A stretch of DNA of 61,088 bases, taken from the NCBI GenBank assembly GCA_016295145.1, contig JAEDLR010000003.1, forward strand, positions 1 to 61,088, in the 5' to 3' direction. How positions within the stretch are numbered: position 1 is the stretch's first letter; each line of letters begins with the position of its first letter. This document shows positions 58,239 through 61,088 of the stretch, one piece after another. Made by a program: the position numbers and the translations under genes. This DNA comes from Oscillospiraceae bacterium (lineage in GTDB: Bacteria > Bacillota > Clostridia > Oscillospirales > Ruminococcaceae). The notes below the pieces were generated by a model that was not told where the DNA came from, did no database searches, and was given only the letters and a program-made list of their open reading frames with translations.

Positions 58239-59385
58239 ATGCGACCCCATAAAGCCGATCCAGCAAGACTGCCCACCACGGCTGTGGCTCTGTTTGGCTG
58301 CTGATTGGGACATCATCGGCAGCATATAAAGGCAGCTCGGCAATGATGATGTTGTTTCCTGCGGTGTAACGCAGTGTGCCGAGCGTTTCCCCTTTGGCGA
58401 TGGGCGCGGTGAGAAACGGCGGAAGCAGAATATCTGCGGTGATTGCGGCAGGTTTGCCATTCCATGCGGTTAGCGTCAGCGGCTCTTTCGCGTAAATGAA
58501 TACCCCTGTTTTTTTGCCGCCTTCTACCGGTATGGACAGATCCGAGGGAAGGGGCACGGTGTAGCTTTCCGCAATGGAAAATCCGTAATCATACAACGCA
58601 AGATGATCTGCCCAGTCGTTTTTATCGTTGAGTGTGACGCAGATGAGCGTTGTGCCGTCACGCTGGCAGGCGCTGACCAGACAACGGCCTGCGGCATCGG
58701 TGAAGCCAGTTTTCACACCTATGATATCCTCCGACATGGAAAGCAGCTTGTTTGTATTATATAATGTGCGCACATAGGGCGGATTTCCAAAAGACAGTTC
58801 CACTGATTTTTGGCTGCAAATCTCCGCAAAATCGGGGTTTTGCAGTGCAACACGCGCCAGCAGTGCCATATCATATGCCGATGCGCCGTGTCCCTCTGCG
58901 TCCAGCCCGGAAGGCGATGCAAAGCAGGTGCGCGTCATGCCGATCTCTGCGGCGCGGCGGTTCATCAGATGCAAAAAATTCGGGATATTGCCTGCCACTG
59001 CCACTGCCGATGCGTTGGCGGCATCATTGCCGGAGGGCAGCAGCATACCCGCACATAACACGCGCTTGGTAACAACATCGCCTTCCTGTAAGCCCATAGA
59101 GGATCCTTCCACGCGGATCGCTTCGGCATTTACTACAAACGGGTCGTCCAGATTGCCGCTTTCCAGTGTCAGCAGTGTGGTCATGATCTTGGTGGTGCTT
59201 GCCATGGGTAGCTTTTGGTTTTCGTGACTGCCGCAGATGACCTGCCCTGTCTGCGCATCCATTAAAACATACGCGGCTGCTGCGGTATCGGGCGGCTGCG
59301 CGGCTGCTTCGATGTGCATGGGCATCAGCAGCGGGATTGCCAACAGTACGGCGGTGATCTGCCGGAACAGTGTTGCGTGTGCCAT
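58237..59385 (-). CDS. Serine-type D-Ala-D-Ala carboxypeptidase (PBP5/DacF family)
   Basis: The protein has 382 residues. The signal peptide ends near residue 28. The penicillin-binding catalytic motifs are STTK (SxxK) at about 63-66, SGN at about 118-120 and KTG at about 224-226. It trims the terminal D-Ala of peptidoglycan pentapeptides outside the membrane. A C-terminal beta domain follows, but the end (WAVLLDRLYGVA) is only weakly amphipathic. Paralogues in Clostridia act in growth or sporulation; which applies here is not visible. Confidence 0.92.
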   Translation of the reverse strand: MAHATLFRQITAVLLAIPLLMPMHIEAAAQPPDTAAAAYVLMDAQTGQVICGSHENQKLPMASTTKIMTTLLTLESGNLDDPFVVNAEAIRVEGSSMGLQEGDVVTKRVLCAGMLLPSGNDAANASAVAVAGNIPNFLHLMNRRAAEIGMTRTCFASPSGLDAEGHGASAYDMALLARVALQNPDFAEICSQKSVELSFGNPPYVRTLYNTNKLLSMSEDIIGVKTGFTDAAGRCLVSACQRDGTTLICVTLNDKNDWADHLALYDYGFSIAESYTVPLPSDLSIPVEGGKKTGVFIYAKEPLTLTAWNGKPAAITADILLPPFLTAPIAKGETLGTLRYTAGNNIIIAELPLYAADDVPISSQTEPQPWWAVLLDRLYGVA

Positions 59386-59476
59386 AAATATCCTGCCTTT
59401 CTGTAAGTGCTATGCCATTCTATGCGGTGAAATCGTGAAAATATCCGTAAAAGTTCGTGAATTTTCAATGTGCCGC

Positions 59477-59505
59477 TTGACAATCATGCTGCGATACCGT
59501 ATAAT
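59477..59505 (+). promoter_or_regulatory. Promoter of the CNNM/CBS-domain gene
   Basis: TTGACA, 17-base spacer, TATAAT, 64 bases upstream of the start codon. Confidence 0.85.
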
Positions 59506-59569
59506 ATAAAGTGAACTGTTGTGCGCAGTATCTATGAAAAACTGATAATGAAAGGATCTCTCTTGCTGT

Positions 59570-60889
59570 ATGGATATTGATGGTGACCGATTGTGGCTGC
59601 TGCTTACATTGCTTATCGTTTGCGTTTTGCTGCGTGGGTGGTTTTCTGCCTGTGAAGCTGCACTGACCGAGGTCAATGATGCGAAGGTACATTCCCTTGC
59701 GGAGACAGACCCTGCGTGGCGAAAGCTTGCGAAGATCATTCGCGAGCCGAGCCGTCTGCTGACCTGTTTTACGGCGCATCGTATATTGTCTGCGCTATGG
59801 CTTGGGGTGTTGACACTGGGGATTTTCGGTAGACCGCTGGCTTCGCTGTTGCCCGTTCGGGACAGCGTGCTGCTTGCCGGTCTGCTGCTGACGCTTGCCG
59901 CTGCTTTTGTGCTGACGGTCTTTACCGATTTGATGCCGAAACGGCTGGCGCGCCACAATCCCGAGGGTTTTGCGCGGTTTGCGGTGGGTTCTGTCAGGGC
60001 ACTTTGCTTCTGCCTGGCGCCCTTTGTCTGGCTGACCGGCGGCATTCTGAAATTGCTGTGCAGAGCGTTTGGCATATCTGCAACAGAAAATACTGAGGTG
60101 GTCACGGAGGAAGAAATCCGTATGCTGGTGGATGCGGGCAACGAAACAGGTGTCATTGAAGAAAGCCAGCGAGAGATGATTAATAATATATTTGCCTTTG
60201 ACGATGTGACGGTATCGGAGGTCATGACGCACCGCAAGGATATGAGTGCCGTGCCGAAGGATGCGACTGCATTTGCTGTGGCAAAGCTTGCCTGTGAGAA
60301 AGGGTTTTCCCGTATCCCGGTCTATGAAGGTACGGTGGATACGATCGTGGGCGTGGTACTGGTGAAAGATCTGCTGCGTTATGTGGGCGCGGCAGGGGAT
60401 AACTCGATTCTTCCGATGATGCGGGAAGTCACATTCGTGCCCGAATCCGCCAAGTGCAGAGATGTGTTCCAGCGGATGCGACGGGAGAAGATTCAGATGG
60501 CAATCATTTCGGATGAGTATGGCGGTACTGCAGGCGTGGTTACCATGGAGGATCTGCTGGAAGAGATCGTGGGTAATATTCAGGATGAGTACGACAACGA
60601 GGAAGCAGAGCTGACCGAGGTGACGGAGGGCGTGTTCTCTATTGACGGTGCTGCCGATCCTGAGGACATTTTGCCTACCTTGGGTGTGAAGCCGGAGCTG
60701 GCAGAGGATTTTGACACGATGAGTGCATTTGTTGTACATCTTTTGGGTTGCATTCCTGCTTCGGGAGAGCAGCGATCCGTGGAGCATGAGGGCATCTGCT
60801 ATACGCCGGTGGAATTCGAGGATAACTGGATCAGCCGTATTGAAGCCAGACGCCTGCCTGCGCAGGAGCGGCCAGAGACAAGAGAATAA
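59570..60889 (+). CDS. Hemolysin-family (CNNM DUF21 + CBS pair + CorC/HlyC) membrane protein
   Basis: The protein has 439 residues. An N-terminal CNNM/DUF21 membrane domain has about four helices (residues 5-165) and is followed by a linker TEEEIRMLVDAGNETG typical of the family. Two CBS domains lie at about 205-325 (VMTHRKDMSAVPKDAT, then SDEYGGTAGVVTMEDLLEEI). A C-terminal CorC/HlyC domain lies at about 345-425. Such proteins are linked to Mg2+/cation homeostasis; the hemolysin name is historical. The ribosome binding site (AAAGGA) is far from the ATG, so the start is slightly uncertain. Confidence 0.92.
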   Translation: MDIDGDRLWLLLTLLIVCVLLRGWFSACEAALTEVNDAKVHSLAETDPAWRKLAKIIREPSRLLTCFTAHRILSALWLGVLTLGIFGRPLASLLPVRDSVLLAGLLLTLAAAFVLTVFTDLMPKRLARHNPEGFARFAVGSVRALCFCLAPFVWLTGGILKLLCRAFGISATENTEVVTEEEIRMLVDAGNETGVIEESQREMINNIFAFDDVTVSEVMTHRKDMSAVPKDATAFAVAKLACEKGFSRIPVYEGTVDTIVGVVLVKDLLRYVGAAGDNSILPMMREVTFVPESAKCRDVFQRMRREKIQMAIISDEYGGTAGVVTMEDLLEEIVGNIQDEYDNEEAELTEVTEGVFSIDGAADPEDILPTLGVKPELAEDFDTMSAFVVHLLGCIPASGEQRSVEHEGICYTPVEFEDNWISRIEARRLPAQERPETRE

Positions 60890-60897
60890 CGTGATAT

Positions 60898-60935
60898 CTG
60901 CGGAGCCGTTATATTATGGCGCCGCAGTTTTTTTC
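60898..60935 (+). terminator. Terminator of the CNNM/CBS gene
   Basis: A stem CTGCGGAGCC / GGCGCCGCAG with an A-G mismatch is followed by TTTTTTT. Confidence 0.75.
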
Positions 60936-61035
60936 TGTATTCTGCGGATATACGGCAAATTCTATGACATAATAACCGCAAACTTTGCAAAGTCGCATCT
61001 GATTTTGTCACATCCGCCGAATTGAAAAAAAAACC

Positions 61036-61064
61036 TTGACATTTAGCGGAAGATGTGGTAAACT
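61036..61064 (+). promoter_or_regulatory. Promoter for a gene beyond the window
   Basis: TTGACA, 17-base spacer, TAAACT. Only about 18 bases of the likely transcript are visible, so the product is unknown. Confidence 0.65.
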
Positions 61065-61088
61065 AAACAAGTCGCCCGCGAGGAGCGG

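Overview
The window looks like a chromosomal segment of an anaerobic, low- to mid-GC Firmicute of the Ruminococcus / Oscillospiraceae type. The evidence is several secreted proteins with type I dockerin modules (so a cellulosome producer), Firmicute-style promoters and AAGGAGG ribosome binding sites, a T-box leader on the trp operon, a Rex-type operator on a glycolytic operon and a three-gene proton-translocating transhydrogenase. This assignment is inference from gene content; no database was searched.

Layout. (1) 1-7.1 kb: a sugar ABC-transporter locus with three permease genes (one cut by the window edge), an NHL/TPR membrane-anchored protein, a YIP1-like membrane protein and a large DUF5696-like exported protein. 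(2) 7.1-11.1 kb, minus strand: an ECF sigma / Thr-rich transmembrane anti-sigma pair, an HI0933-type flavoprotein and a zinc-ribbon membrane protein. (3) 11.2-14.6 kb: a 1,076-residue protein that reads as a string of Sm-like and cold-shock-like beta barrels. (4) 14.7-16.3 kb: an amino-acid ABC permease/ATPase pair between two near-identical terminators. (5) 16.4-20.4 kb, minus strand: pgk, a 62-aa membrane protein, tpiA and gpmI behind a promoter with a Rex box; gapA lies apart at 56.4 kb. (6) 20.4-22.3 kb: two lipoproteins, tRNA-Val and a nuclease remnant.

(7) 22.4-36 kb is an accessory island. It holds a BspA-type LRR-dockerin protein, a GH30-dockerin-GH43-CBM6 xylanolytic enzyme, another dockerin protein, two deletion-scarred CAZyme genes (GH5-like and GH43-like), a sensor-AraC fusion regulator, an ABC exporter with a truncated permease, and debris of small secreted peptides. 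From 24.18 to 35.77 kb it is bracketed by inverted remnants of the same insertion sequence. Five promoters inside it share a 20-bp direct-repeat element at a fixed distance from the -10 box; this is the strongest candidate for an undescribed regulatory system here.

(8) 36-41.4 kb: an AraC regulator with a degenerate receiver domain, NADP-type glutamate dehydrogenase, and pntAA-pntAB-pntB, which could supply its NADPH. (9) 41.7-43.5 kb: a membrane-anchored S41 peptidase. (10) 43.7-50.8 kb: a complete trpEGDCFBA operon behind a T-box, then a small zinc-ribbon protein. (11) 50.8-61 kb: a PfkB kinase with a MATE exporter, a lone type IV prepilin, a degenerate PAS/histidine-kinase-like protein, gapA, an Xre regulator divergent from two very small genes, a D-Ala-D-Ala carboxypeptidase and a CNNM/CBS (hemolysin-family) protein. 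The window ends on a strong promoter whose gene lies outside.
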